A DNA stretch of 64,000 bases from Flavobacteriales bacterium (lineage in GTDB: Bacteria; Bacteroidota; Bacteroidia; Flavobacteriales_F; PHOS-HE28). Positions 34,441 to 42,215 of this stretch are shown piece after piece. Position 1 is the first letter of the stretch, and each line of letters starts with the position of its first letter. Where the stretch lies: NCBI GenBank assembly GCA_016710015.1, contig JADJLR010000003.1:124001-188000 (forward strand), given 5' to 3'. Position numbers and translations under genes: made by a program. The notes under the pieces are model-generated. The model did no database searches. It worked only from the letters and a program-made list of their open reading frames with translations, and was not told the DNA's origin.

Positions 34441-35859
34441 ATGACCATGCACATCGAACAGATCTACACGGGCTGCCTCGCACAAGGAGCCTACTACATC
34501 GAAAGCAACGGCGAAGTCGCCATCATCGATCCGTTGCGCGAAACAGGCCCTTACTTGGAGCGTGCCGAAAAGAACGGTGCCACCATCAAGTACGTACTGG
34601 AGACCCACTTCCACGCAGACTTCGTAAGCGGCCATGTGGATTTGGCCGAACGCACCGGAGCGACCATCGTGTATGGGCCGAATGCAAACCCGGACTTCGC
34701 AGCGCACATCGCGAAGGACGGGGAGGAATTGAAGCTCGGCAACGTCACCATCAAGGTGCTGCACACCCCGGGACACACCATGGAGAGTACCACCTACCTC
34801 CTGTTGGATGAACAAGGCAAGCCCTACTGCATCTTCACCGGCGACACGTTATTCATCGGTGACGTGGGTCGGCCGGACCTTGCGCAAAAACTGGGAAGCT
34901 TGACCAAGGAAGACTTGGCCGGATACCTGTACGATTCGCTGCATGACAAGATCATGACCTTGCCCGATGAGGTGATCGTCTACCCTGCACATGGAGCGGG
35001 AAGTGCCTGCGGCAAGAACATGAGCAAGGAGACCTTCGATACGCTGGGTCACCAGAAGGAAGTGAATTACGCGTTGAAAGCAGCCTCCAAGGAACAGTTC
35101 ATCCGGGAGGTGACCGATGGGATCTTGCCGCCCCCGGCATACTTCCCGCAGAACGTGGCCATGAACAAGGGCACGATCCCGAGCTTGGATCAGGTGAAGG
35201 AAAAAGGACTTCGCGCATTGGCCCCGGATCAACTGGAGCTGATCGTGGAAAGCGAAGGTGCATTGGTACTGGACACGCGGGCCCCGCAAACCTTCAAGGA
35301 CGGTTTCGTTCCCCGCAGCATCAACATCGGACTACCGGGTGACTTTGCACCGTGGGTGGGTGCCATGATCCCCGATGTGGGCCACCCGATCGTGGTGGTG
35401 TGCGATGAAGGCAGCGAGGATGAAGTGGTAACCCGTTTGGCCCGCGTGGGCTACGACAATGTCTTTGGATACCTGAAGGGTGGCATCGCCGCGTGGAAAG
35501 AAGCGGGCCGCGAAGTGGATACCCTGGAGAGCATCTCTGCCGAGGAATTCGCGGATCGGATGAAAGCCGGGAAGATCAATGTGTTCGATGTACGCAAACA
35601 GGGTGAATGGGACGCCGAACATTTGGAAGGTGCCACCCACACTTCATTGCAGTTCCTGAACGACCACCTCGCAGAATTCAGCAAGGATGCTGAGAACTAC
35701 ATACACTGCGCTGGCGGATACCGAAGCATGATCGCGGCCTCCATCCTGAAATCGCGTGGATACCACAACGTGATCGATGTAGCCGCTGGGTTCGGTGCGA
35801 TCAAGCAAACGGACCTGGCCACCACCGCATTCGTATGCCCCAGCACGATCGCGAAGTAG
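34441..35859 (+). CDS. Persulfide dioxygenase-like MBL domain fused to two rhodanese domains
   Basis: 472 residues. The N-terminal ETHE1/PDO-type MBL domain (1-240) has ETHFHADFVSGHVDLA, HTPGHTMEST and FTGDTLFIGDVGRPDL. Two rhodanese domains follow: about 255-350, with a cysteine in VVCDEGSEDE, a non-canonical loop; and about 365-465, with the canonical catalytic loop HCAGGYRS. Expected chemistry is oxidation of (glutathione/bacillithiol-type) persulfide to sulfite plus sulfur transfer to or from thiosulfate. Central enzyme of the sulfur island; ends before a perfect terminator. Confidence 0.92.
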   Translation: MTMHIEQIYTGCLAQGAYYIESNGEVAIIDPLRETGPYLERAEKNGATIKYVLETHFHADFVSGHVDLAERTGATIVYGPNANPDFAAHIAKDGEELKLGNVTIKVLHTPGHTMESTTYLLLDEQGKPYCIFTGDTLFIGDVGRPDLAQKLGSLTKEDLAGYLYDSLHDKIMTLPDEVIVYPAHGAGSACGKNMSKETFDTLGHQKEVNYALKAASKEQFIREVTDGILPPPAYFPQNVAMNKGTIPSLDQVKEKGLRALAPDQLELIVESEGALVLDTRAPQTFKDGFVPRSINIGLPGDFAPWVGAMIPDVGHPIVVVCDEGSEDEVVTRLARVGYDNVFGYLKGGIAAWKEAGREVDTLESISAEEFADRMKAGKINVFDVRKQGEWDAEHLEGATHTSLQFLNDHLAEFSKDAENYIHCAGGYRSMIAASILKSRGYHNVIDVAAGFGAIKQTDLATTAFVCPSTIAK

Positions 35860-35881
35860 GGTCCAGAGCGATCTCGGAAAT

Positions 35882-35913
35882 AAGAAGGGCGGCCATCGCG
35901 GGCCGCCCTTCTT
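35882..35913. terminator. Bidirectional terminator
   Basis: Perfect 13-base stem AAGAAGGGCGGCC / GGCCGCCCTTCTT with a six-base loop, flanked by T-rich sequence on the + side and A-rich on the other, between convergent dioxygenase and peroxiredoxin genes. Confidence 0.9.
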
Positions 35914-35930
35914 GTTGTTGATCCTGATCT

Positions 35931-36575
35931 TCAAGCCAACTCCTTCTTCGCCAAGTAGAAATCGATCAACTCAATGCCTTTCTCGTTCAAGCGAGCATCC
36001 AGATCAGCCAAGGTCTTGGGTGGAGGAAGGATCACTCGATCGCCCTTCTTCCAATTCAACGGCATGGCGCAACCGTTGGCATCGGCCGTCTGCATGGCCT
36101 CCAACACGCGCATGATCTCCTCCATATTGCGGCCCACGTTCAGGGGGTAGTACATCACCAAGCGAATGATGCCCTTGGGGTCGATGAAGAACACAGCGCG
36201 CACTGCCGCAGTGCTACTGGCATTCTCATGCAACATGCCGTAGAGCTTCGCCACCTTCATATCGATGTCGGCGATGATCGGGAAGTCCATGTACACACCG
36301 GTCTTCTCGCGTACGGCTTGCACCCAGGCCACGTGGCTATGGATGCTGTCGATGCTTTCACCGATGAGCTTCGTGTTGTGCTTCGCGAACCATTCCTTGT
36401 TCTCTGCGAAGCCGCTCAGTTCCGTGGTACAGACCGGGGTGAAGTCGGCGGGGTGCGAGAACAGGATGGTCCAACTGTCCTTGATGTAGTCGCTGAACTT
36501 CAGCGGACCGTGTGTGGTGAGGGCCTCGAAATCGGGAGCTGGATCGCCGATGCGGGGCATTGATGTGTTTTCCAT
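35931..36575 (-). CDS. 1-Cys peroxiredoxin (Prx6 type)
   Basis: 214 residues. Peroxidatic cysteine in the motif HPADFTPVCTTEL at about residue 49, Arg in AVRAVFFIDPKG, and the long C-terminal dimerisation arm of Prx6 proteins (GCAMPLNWKKGDRVILPPP). It reduces H2O2, organic peroxides or peroxynitrite; a thioredoxin partner is encoded in the same neighbourhood. Divergent from the small membrane protein at 36731, with a large dyad between them. Confidence 0.93.
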   Translation of the reverse strand: MENTSMPRIGDPAPDFEALTTHGPLKFSDYIKDSWTILFSHPADFTPVCTTELSGFAENKEWFAKHNTKLIGESIDSIHSHVAWVQAVREKTGVYMDFPIIADIDMKVAKLYGMLHENASSTAAVRAVFFIDPKGIIRLVMYYPLNVGRNMEEIMRVLEAMQTADANGCAMPLNWKKGDRVILPPPKTLADLDARLNEKGIELIDFYLAKKELA

Positions 36576-36628
36576 AAGGATGCAATTTGATATGGCAAAG
36601 AGACTTCATCCAGAACGATCACGAAGTG

Positions 36629-36661
36629 ACAATGCTCACATGGATCCATCGACAGCATTGT
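36629..36661. promoter_or_regulatory. 33-base dyad in the divergent peroxiredoxin / sulfur-gene promoter region
   Basis: ACAATGCT (36629-36636) and AGCATTGT (36654-36661) are exact inverted complements, enclosing the palindrome ATGGATCCAT (36640-36649). Placed between two divergent genes, it is a good candidate binding site for a dimeric regulator such as the Crp/Fnr protein encoded at 37985. Confidence 0.55.
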
Positions 36662-36730
36662 TCCAGTGATGATCCTCACGATCCGCAATACCTGAATGTC
36701 GGACCTTTGCACTCACCGATACGAAGCCGC

Positions 36731-36931
36731 ATGAAACCGAACATGGGAAGTCTGGATCGCACGATCCGCATCATCGCGGCCGTGATCATTGGTGCCCTTT
36801 ACTTCACGAATACGATCACCGGTACATTCGGCATCTTGCTATTGCTCTTGGCGGCGGTCTTCTTGCTCACGAGTGGCGTGAGCTTCTGTCCGTTGTATGC
36901 ACCGTTCAAGATCAGCACGCGGAAACCATGA
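36731..36931 (+). CDS. Small YgaP/DUF2892-like membrane protein
   Basis: 66 residues from ATG 36731, with two membrane helices and the usual pattern MGSLDRTIRIIAAVIIGALYF ... GVSFCPLYAPFKIST. This family is often found with rhodaneses (YgaP of E. coli is a rhodanese fused to such a segment). The cysteine in SFCPLY is conserved in the family. Overlaps the next gene by ATGA. The ATG at 36743 is an equally possible start. Confidence 0.8.
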   Translation: MKPNMGSLDRTIRIIAAVIIGALYFTNTITGTFGILLLLLAAVFLLTSGVSFCPLYAPFKISTRKP

Positions 36932-37146
36932 AGCGGAGTTGGTTGATCACCATCCTAGGTATCGCGCTCGGGGCGTTGCTGGGTTGGTTCTATTGGAGCC
37001 AATGGGGGTGTACCAACGGATGTGCCATCACCAGTAGCCCGATCAACAGTTCGCTGTACGGTGCGTTGATGGGTGGCCTGTTGGTGAACACCTTCAAGAA
37101 AGAGAAGAAGAACACGGATCAACGGATCAACGAAACCAACAGCTGA
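36928..37146 (+). CDS. Small DUF6132-like membrane protein
   Basis: 72 residues: one N-terminal membrane helix (LITILGIALGALLGWFYW), then the motif WGCTNGCAITSSPINSSLYGALMGG, with two cysteines and ITSxP, which I recognise as the DUF6132 pattern; then a Lys-rich tail. These proteins co-occur with rhodanese and YgaP-like genes. Function unknown. Coupled to both neighbours. Confidence 0.8.
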   Translation: MKRSWLITILGIALGALLGWFYWSQWGCTNGCAITSSPINSSLYGALMGGLLVNTFKKEKKNTDQRINETNS

Positions 37147-37452
37147 ATGCTACGCACTCTATTCGGAATGGGTCCCAAGGTGGACCTGAAGGAAGTACTT
37201 TCTAAAGGCGCTACCATTTTGGACGTACGCTCGACCGGTGAATTTGCCGGAGGACACATCAAAGGCTCGGTGAACATCCCGCTGGATCAATTGGAACAGC
37301 GCATGGGCAAACTGCCGAAGGGCAAGGCCATCATCGCATGTTGTTTGAGCGGAGCGCGTAGCGGAAGGGCGGTCGATATCCTGAAGGCGAACGGAGTGGA
37401 AGCGTACAACGGTGGAGGCTGGTCCGGCTTGAACGCTATGCTTCGCCGATGA
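37147..37452 (+). CDS. Single-domain rhodanese (thiosulfate/persulfide sulfurtransferase)
   Basis: 101 residues, one rhodanese domain: LDVRSTGEFAGGHIKGSVNIPL and the catalytic loop ACCLSGARSGRA with two adjacent cysteines, the second at the loop's active-site position. Soluble. Starts at the base after the DUF6132 stop and overlaps the next gene (ATGA). Confidence 0.9.
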   Translation: MLRTLFGMGPKVDLKEVLSKGATILDVRSTGEFAGGHIKGSVNIPLDQLEQRMGKLPKGKAIIACCLSGARSGRAVDILKANGVEAYNGGGWSGLNAMLRR

Positions 37453-37688
37453 TGCGCACGTTGTTGACCAATTGGAGTTTCGCACGGGTGGTCAGGCTGG
37501 TACTCGCACTGATGTTCCTTGTGGCCGGATACTCCAAGGGCGATGCCGTGGCCTACTTCGCGGCTGCTTTCTTCGGCGTACAAGCGCTGTTGAATTTGGG
37601 ATGTTGCGGCACGTCATGCACATCTGTAGAAAGGGTCGCAGCTATAGAAGGTGAGGTGACCGATGTGTCGTACAAAGAAGTGCATTGA
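37449..37688 (+). CDS. Small membrane protein of rhodanese cluster (DUF2892-like)
   Basis: 79 residues: two hydrophobic segments (VVRLVLALMFLVAGYS; AVAYFAAAFFGVQALLNLG) followed by GCCGTSC, a three-cysteine cluster, and an acidic tail. Resembles the short YgaP-like membrane proteins of Bacteroidota that accompany rhodanese and thioredoxin. The cysteines may carry sulfur or bind metal (inference). Confidence 0.72.
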   Translation: MMRTLLTNWSFARVVRLVLALMFLVAGYSKGDAVAYFAAAFFGVQALLNLGCCGTSCTSVERVAAIEGEVTDVSYKEVH

Positions 37689-37690
37689 AG

Positions 37691-37990
37691 ATGGCAACGA
37701 CATTCAAGGAGCTGATCAACGGTGACAAGCCGGTGCTGGTGGACTTCTTTGCTGAATGGTGTGGGCCGTGCAAAGCCATGAAGCCGATCCTGGATGAGTT
37801 CAAGGAACGGATCGGTGACCGTGCGGTGGTGATCAAAGTGGACGTGGACAAGAATCCAGCAGCAGCCCAAGCCTACCACGTGCAAGGCGTTCCGACTTTG
37901 GCCATCTTCAAGGAGGGGAAGGTGGTTTGGCGCAAGTCCGGAGTCCATTCCACGAGCCAACTGGAGGAGGCCATACGGCCCTATCTATGA
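37691..37990 (+). CDS. trxA: Thioredoxin
   Basis: 99 residues with the WCGPC active site in FFAEWCGPCKAMKPILDEF, the cis-proline motif QGVPTLAIFK and a standard thioredoxin fold length. Two bases after the preceding stop; last gene of the sulfur operon, where it would regenerate rhodanese or peroxiredoxin. Its 3' end overlaps the convergent Crp/Fnr gene by six bases. Confidence 0.94.
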   Translation: MATTFKELINGDKPVLVDFFAEWCGPCKAMKPILDEFKERIGDRAVVIKVDVDKNPAAAQAYHVQGVPTLAIFKEGKVVWRKSGVHSTSQLEEAIRPYL

Positions 37991-38632
37991 GCCACTATTG
38001 CTCGTCGCAAGGTGTACTTCGAGAGAGCCACGCCCAAGGGTAACACGTCCGTCGCGCTGCAATTGTTGCAACAACCGGGTGATCACCTCACGTGGTGAAT
38101 TCAATTCGTTCGCGATGTCTTCATGGGTGCCTTTGACGATCGCACTCCCCGTGGCATGCACCCGCTTCACGAGGTAGTCCCAAAGCTGTTCATCCATCTT
38201 GTGGAAAGCCACCACTTCGATGGTTTCCAGCAACTCGCCAAAACGCTGCGCTTGATTGTCGCTCACGTATCGCCTCCACTCCGGGAAGACCATCCATTCA
38301 TCGGTGTAGCGGGCCGGGATCATCCACAATTCGGCATCCTCCTCCACCACGGCACGCACGGAACTGGTCCTGTTGGAACTACAGCAGGTCAGTGACATCG
38401 CGCAGGATTCTCCGGGCATGATGTGGTACAGGAAGCGCTCATGGCCTTCCCCATCCTGCACCAGGATCCGCAAGCTACCCTTCTCCACGATCGGAACATG
38501 GGTGATCACATCGCCAGGCTGCATCAGTTCGGAACCGGCCGCGAGCGAACGCTTGATCACGACCTTGTCGAATTCCTTTCCCAGATCCGATCCAGAGAAC
38601 ATGTTTGCTGGTGCTTTCACGAACGCGAACAT
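37985..38632 (-). CDS. Crp/Fnr-family transcriptional regulator
   Basis: 215 residues: N-terminal cyclic-nucleotide-binding-type beta barrel (LMQPGDVITHVPIVEKGSLRILVQD) with a cysteine group in the core (GESCAMSLTCCSSNRTS), then a C-terminal winged helix (THEDIANELNSPREVITRLLQQLQRDGRV). The cysteine cluster resembles Bacteroidota regulators near sulfide-oxidation or denitrification genes and could sense persulfide or redox state, an inference. An alternative ATG lies ten codons in. Convergent with, and touching, the sulfur operon. Confidence 0.85.
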   Translation of the reverse strand: MFAFVKAPANMFSGSDLGKEFDKVVIKRSLAAGSELMQPGDVITHVPIVEKGSLRILVQDGEGHERFLYHIMPGESCAMSLTCCSSNRTSSVRAVVEEDAELWMIPARYTDEWMVFPEWRRYVSDNQAQRFGELLETIEVVAFHKMDEQLWDYLVKRVHATGSAIVKGTHEDIANELNSPREVITRLLQQLQRDGRVTLGRGSLEVHLATSNSGS

Positions 38633-38825
38633 ACTCCTAGCAAGGCGACTTCTGCCCGATCCCTAGCCCCTCGACCGGAAAAGGGGGTTCAACGCCCCGA
38701 AGGGATCGCGATGGCCACCCGACTATAGCTCCTCCAACGACCCTATCCAACTAAAAACGAAGGTTCTTATTGGGACAGTTCGAATGAACTCTTAGCTTGG
38801 CCTCCATAATCCAAAACCCCAAATC

Positions 38826-39410
38826 ATGAAGATCATTCGAAAAACAGCCCTTCTCTTCGCCATGAGCACCTTGGTCATCACCCAAACGGGATGCTTCGGG
38901 GAGTTCGCATTGGTGCGCAAAGTGTACGAGTGGAACGACAACTTGAGCGACAGCAAGTTCGTGAAGACCTTGGTGTTCTACGTACTGAACATCATACCAG
39001 TATACGGGATCGCAAGCTTCATCGATGTGGTGATCCTGAACTTGATCGAGTTCTGGAGCGGATCCAACCCGTTGAGCATGAACGAAGGCGACTACGAGAT
39101 GCAGATGGCCACCATGAAAGGTGATCAGTTCAAGATGGAAGCGACCAAGGACACCTTCACCACCACGCAGATGACCGGAGGAAAGGCCGGAGAGGTGCGC
39201 GTGATGAAGTTCGATCGTTGCGACAATACATGGAAATACACCGACAGCAACGTTCGTGAAGCTGCGATCATGACCTTCGTGAACGGAGATGCCGACCAGA
39301 TCCGCGTATACACCGACAACGGTTCGGTGGACTTGACCACTGCTGATATGGCTGATGCCTCCGCACTCGCCGCCAAGTTCGGCGGTTGCGACTTGGCACT
39401 GGCGAAGTGA
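38826..39410 (+). CDS. DUF3332 family protein (predicted lipoprotein)
   Basis: 194 residues. N-terminal signal with lipobox-like TQTGC-F, then the family's GEFALVRKVYEWN and a membrane helix (FVKTLVFYVLNIIPVYGIASFIDVVIL). The rest is a small beta domain. DUF3332 proteins are widespread in Bacteroidota and without known function. Flanked by a clear terminator downstream. Confidence 0.85.
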   Translation: MKIIRKTALLFAMSTLVITQTGCFGEFALVRKVYEWNDNLSDSKFVKTLVFYVLNIIPVYGIASFIDVVILNLIEFWSGSNPLSMNEGDYEMQMATMKGDQFKMEATKDTFTTTQMTGGKAGEVRVMKFDRCDNTWKYTDSNVREAAIMTFVNGDADQIRVYTDNGSVDLTTADMADASALAAKFGGCDLALAK

Positions 39411-39426
39411 TCCTTACAACCTCAAT

Positions 39427-39458
39427 GAAGAAGCCCGGCCAAAAGCCGGGCTTCTTTT
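39427..39458 (+). terminator. Rho-independent terminator of the DUF3332 gene
   Basis: Stem AAGCCCGGC / GCCGGGCTT (extended by GAAG/CTTC) around CAAAA, followed by CTTTT. Confidence 0.88.
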
Positions 39459-39565
39459 GTTCTAAAGGTCCTTGAGAGCCCCTTTGGGGATTACCGATGT
39501 TGATGCTGCTCATTCCACTTCAAGATCAAGCGCATCCGAAGTGGTCGGGACCGATTCGTATGAGT

Positions 39566-40960
39566 TCAGTCTTCTCCGGTCATCTTCGAGGGATCCACCC
39601 ACTTGTCGAAATCCTCAGCGTTCACATAGCCTAGTGACAATGCGGCCTCCTTCAAAGTAGTGCCTTCCTTGTGCGCCTTCTTGGCGATCTCGGCGCTTTT
39701 GTAGTAGCCTATGTGCGTGTTGAGGCTGGTGACCAACATGAGCGAGTTCTCCAAGTGGCGTTGCAGCACGGCCTTGTTCGGTTCAATACCCACTGCGCAC
39801 TTGTCGTTGAAGCTCACGCATGCATCTCCCAACAATCGGGCGCTTTGCAACACGTTCGCTGCGATCAATGGCTTGAAGACATTCAACTCGAATTGGCCTT
39901 GCATGCCACCGACACTCACTGCCACGTCGTTGCCGATCACTTGCGCACACACCATGGTGAGGGCCTCCGGCTGGGTGGGGTTCACCTTGCCGGGCATGAT
40001 CGAGGAGCCGGGTTCGTTGTCCGGGATGATCAGCTCACCGATGCCACTGCGCGGACCGCTGCTAAGCGCACGGATGTCATTGCCGATCTTCATCAAGGAA
40101 ACAGCCAATCGTTTCAACGCTCCGCTCAGTTCCACCATGGCATCATGTGCCGCCAAGGATTCGAATTTGTTGGGTGCCGTAACGAAAGGAAGTCCGGTCA
40201 GCTCGGCGATCTTCTTCGCCACCAGCACGCTGTAGCCTTTGGGGGCGTTGAGACCTGTACCCACTGCGGTACCTCCCAACGCTAGTTCACGCACCATCTC
40301 CAACGCATTGTTCACGGCACGCATGCCGTTGTCCAATTGCTGCACGTAGCCACTGATCTCCTGCCCCAAGGTCAACGGGGTCGCATCCATGTAGTGCGTA
40401 CGGCCGGTCTTCACGATGTCCTTGAAATCCACGCTCTTCTTCGCGAGGGTATCACGCAGCAATTTCACACCGGGCAAGGTCACTTCAACGGTGAGCTTGT
40501 ACGCTGCAATGTGCATCGCCGTCGGATACGTATCGTTGCTGCTCTGGCTCTTGTTCACATCGTCGTTCGGGTTCAGCACCTTTTGCTCGTCCCCGAGTGA
40601 ACCGCCGTTCAGGACGTGTGCCCGATAGGCCACCACTTCATTCACGTTCATGTTGCTCTGGGTGCCGCTGCCGGTCTGCCAGATCACCAAGGGGAACTGA
40701 TCGTCCAACGCACCGGTAAGGATCTCATCGCACACATTACCAATGAGGTCGCTCTTTTTCTGGGGAAGCTTGCCGAGCTCCAGATTGGTAAGCGCCGCAG
40801 CCTTCTTCAGGTACGCGAACGCATGCACGATCTCCAACGGCATGCTGCCCGGAGGCCCGATCTTGAAATTGTTGCGGCTGCGCTCCGTTTGCGCGCCCCA
40901 GTACTTGTCGGCGGGGACCTTCACCTCGCCCATGGTGTCCTTTTCGATACGGTAGTTCAT
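39566..40960 (-). CDS. fumC: Fumarate hydratase class II
   Basis: 464 residues. Interconverts fumarate and malate in the citric acid cycle; iron-independent form. Motifs: WGAQTERSRNNF, GSGTQSNMNVNEV, TGRTHYMDATPL and the signature GSSIMPGKVNPTQPE with the catalytic serine. ATG 40960 gives the normal N-terminus; a TTG at 40972 is possible. The start codon region coincides with a heptad repeat tract on the same strand. Confidence 0.96.
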   Translation of the reverse strand: MNYRIEKDTMGEVKVPADKYWGAQTERSRNNFKIGPPGSMPLEIVHAFAYLKKAAALTNLELGKLPQKKSDLIGNVCDEILTGALDDQFPLVIWQTGSGTQSNMNVNEVVAYRAHVLNGGSLGDEQKVLNPNDDVNKSQSSNDTYPTAMHIAAYKLTVEVTLPGVKLLRDTLAKKSVDFKDIVKTGRTHYMDATPLTLGQEISGYVQQLDNGMRAVNNALEMVRELALGGTAVGTGLNAPKGYSVLVAKKIAELTGLPFVTAPNKFESLAAHDAMVELSGALKRLAVSLMKIGNDIRALSSGPRSGIGELIIPDNEPGSSIMPGKVNPTQPEALTMVCAQVIGNDVAVSVGGMQGQFELNVFKPLIAANVLQSARLLGDACVSFNDKCAVGIEPNKAVLQRHLENSLMLVTSLNTHIGYYKSAEIAKKAHKEGTTLKEAALSLGYVNAEDFDKWVDPSKMTGED

Positions 40961-40993
40961 GTCAAGATTCAATTATCAAGTCTCAAGATACAA
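40959..40993 (-). repeat. Heptad repeat tract (5 units) running into the fumC start
   Basis: On the minus strand, in phase: TTGTATC (40993), TTGAGAC (40986), TTGATAA (40979), TTGAATC (40972), TTGACAT (40965); the last unit contains the first two bases of the fumC ATG. Confidence 0.6.
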
Positions 40994-41036
40994 GGCCCAG
41001 TGGTCAAGGTTCTGGTGCTTCCAGATCACGTCCACT

Positions 41037-41071
41037 TCGAGACTTGACAATTGAGCCTTGTGACTTGTTAC
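41037..41071 (+). repeat. Heptad repeat tract (5 units), opposite orientation
   Basis: In phase: TCGAGAC (41037), TTGACAA (41044), TTGAGCC (41051), TTGTGAC (41058), TTGTTAC (41065). With the tract at 40959-40993 it forms an imperfect inverted repeat in the fumC-prfB gap; it runs four bases into the 3' end of prfB. Confidence 0.6.
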
Positions 41072-42165
41072 ACTTTCTGACTCTGCCCCTGTTGCATCAG
41101 GAAGGCCTTGAGGAATTCATCCAAGTGGCCGTTCAGCACATCGTCTACACTGCTTGTCTCGTGTTCGGTGCGCACATCCTTCACCAGTTTGTACGGTTGT
41201 AGCACATAGTTGCGGATCTGGCTGCCCCACTCGATCTTCTTCTTGCCCGCTTCGATCTCGCTGCGTTTGGTACGCCTGCGTTCCAACTCCGCCTCATACA
41301 TCTGGCTTTTCAGCAATTGCAAAGCCTTGGTCTTGTTGTCCAACTGGCTCCGGGTCTCGGTGTTCTCGATCACGATGCCCGTGGGTCCGTGTCGCAGACG
41401 CACGCCGGTCTCCACCTTGTTCACGTTCTGGCCACCGGCTCCACCACTGCGGAAGGTATCCCACGTGATGTCCGCCGGATTGATGTCGATATCGATGCTT
41501 TCGTCCACGAGCGGGAACACATACACACTGACGAAACTGGTATGGCGCCGCGCTTGGCTATCGAATGGACTGATGCGCACCAAGCGGTGTACGCCGTTCT
41601 CCCCTTTCAGCATACCGAATGCGAAATCGCCATCCACCTCGATCGTGGCTTGCTTGATGCCCGCTGCTTCCCCATCTTGGTAATCGAGCACGCGCACATT
41701 GTACCCGTTCTTCTCGGCCCACATGCGGTACATGCGCAACAGCATCATCGCCCAATCGTTGCTCTCGGTGCCGCCTGCACCACTGGTGATCTGCACCACG
41801 GCGCTGAGTGGGTCCTCCTCGGCACTGAGCATGTTCTTGAATTCGAGTTCTTCCAGCGCTTCGGAGGCCTTTTTGAATTGGGTTTCGAGTTCCTCCTCCG
41901 GCACTTCTTTCGCCTTGAAGAATTCGAAGACCACACCGAGGTCGTCGACTTCCCGCTTCACACCCTCGTACAGGCCTATCCAACGCTTCAGCTCGCGGAT
42001 CTTGTGCATGACCACTTGGGCCTTCTTCTGGTCATTCCAAAAGTCGGGGTCCAAGGTGTATTTCTCCTCTTCCAGGATGCGGCCTCGCTTCTCCTCGATG
42101 TCCAAGTAGCCCTTGAGGGCTTCAAGGCGCTGGTTGAGGTCGTCGATCTTGTCGATGGTGATCAT
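41068..42165 (-). CDS. prfB: Peptide chain release factor 2
   Basis: 365 residues. GGQ motif in FRSGGAGGQNVNKVETGVR and the stop-codon-discriminating SPF in LVRISPFDSQARRHTSF identify RF2 (UGA/UAA). It is a single continuous frame: the region equivalent to the E. coli autoregulatory frameshift (LKGYLDIEEKR) has no in-frame UGA, so that control is absent. A TACTTTTG box lies eight bases before ATG 42165. Confidence 0.95.
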   Translation of the reverse strand: MITIDKIDDLNQRLEALKGYLDIEEKRGRILEEEKYTLDPDFWNDQKKAQVVMHKIRELKRWIGLYEGVKREVDDLGVVFEFFKAKEVPEEELETQFKKASEALEELEFKNMLSAEEDPLSAVVQITSGAGGTESNDWAMMLLRMYRMWAEKNGYNVRVLDYQDGEAAGIKQATIEVDGDFAFGMLKGENGVHRLVRISPFDSQARRHTSFVSVYVFPLVDESIDIDINPADITWDTFRSGGAGGQNVNKVETGVRLRHGPTGIVIENTETRSQLDNKTKALQLLKSQMYEAELERRRTKRSEIEAGKKKIEWGSQIRNYVLQPYKLVKDVRTEHETSSVDDVLNGHLDEFLKAFLMQQGQSQKV

Positions 42166-42173
42166 AGGGGCCG

Positions 42174-42181
42174 CAAAAGTA
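42174..42181 (-). promoter_or_regulatory. -7 box of prfB
   Basis: TACTTTTG on the minus strand, perfect TAnnTTTG match, eight bases before the ATG; near-leaderless. Confidence 0.6.
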
Positions 42182-42215
42182 CGTGGTTGAGGTTGTGGGT
42201 CGCACGTGCGTTGTA

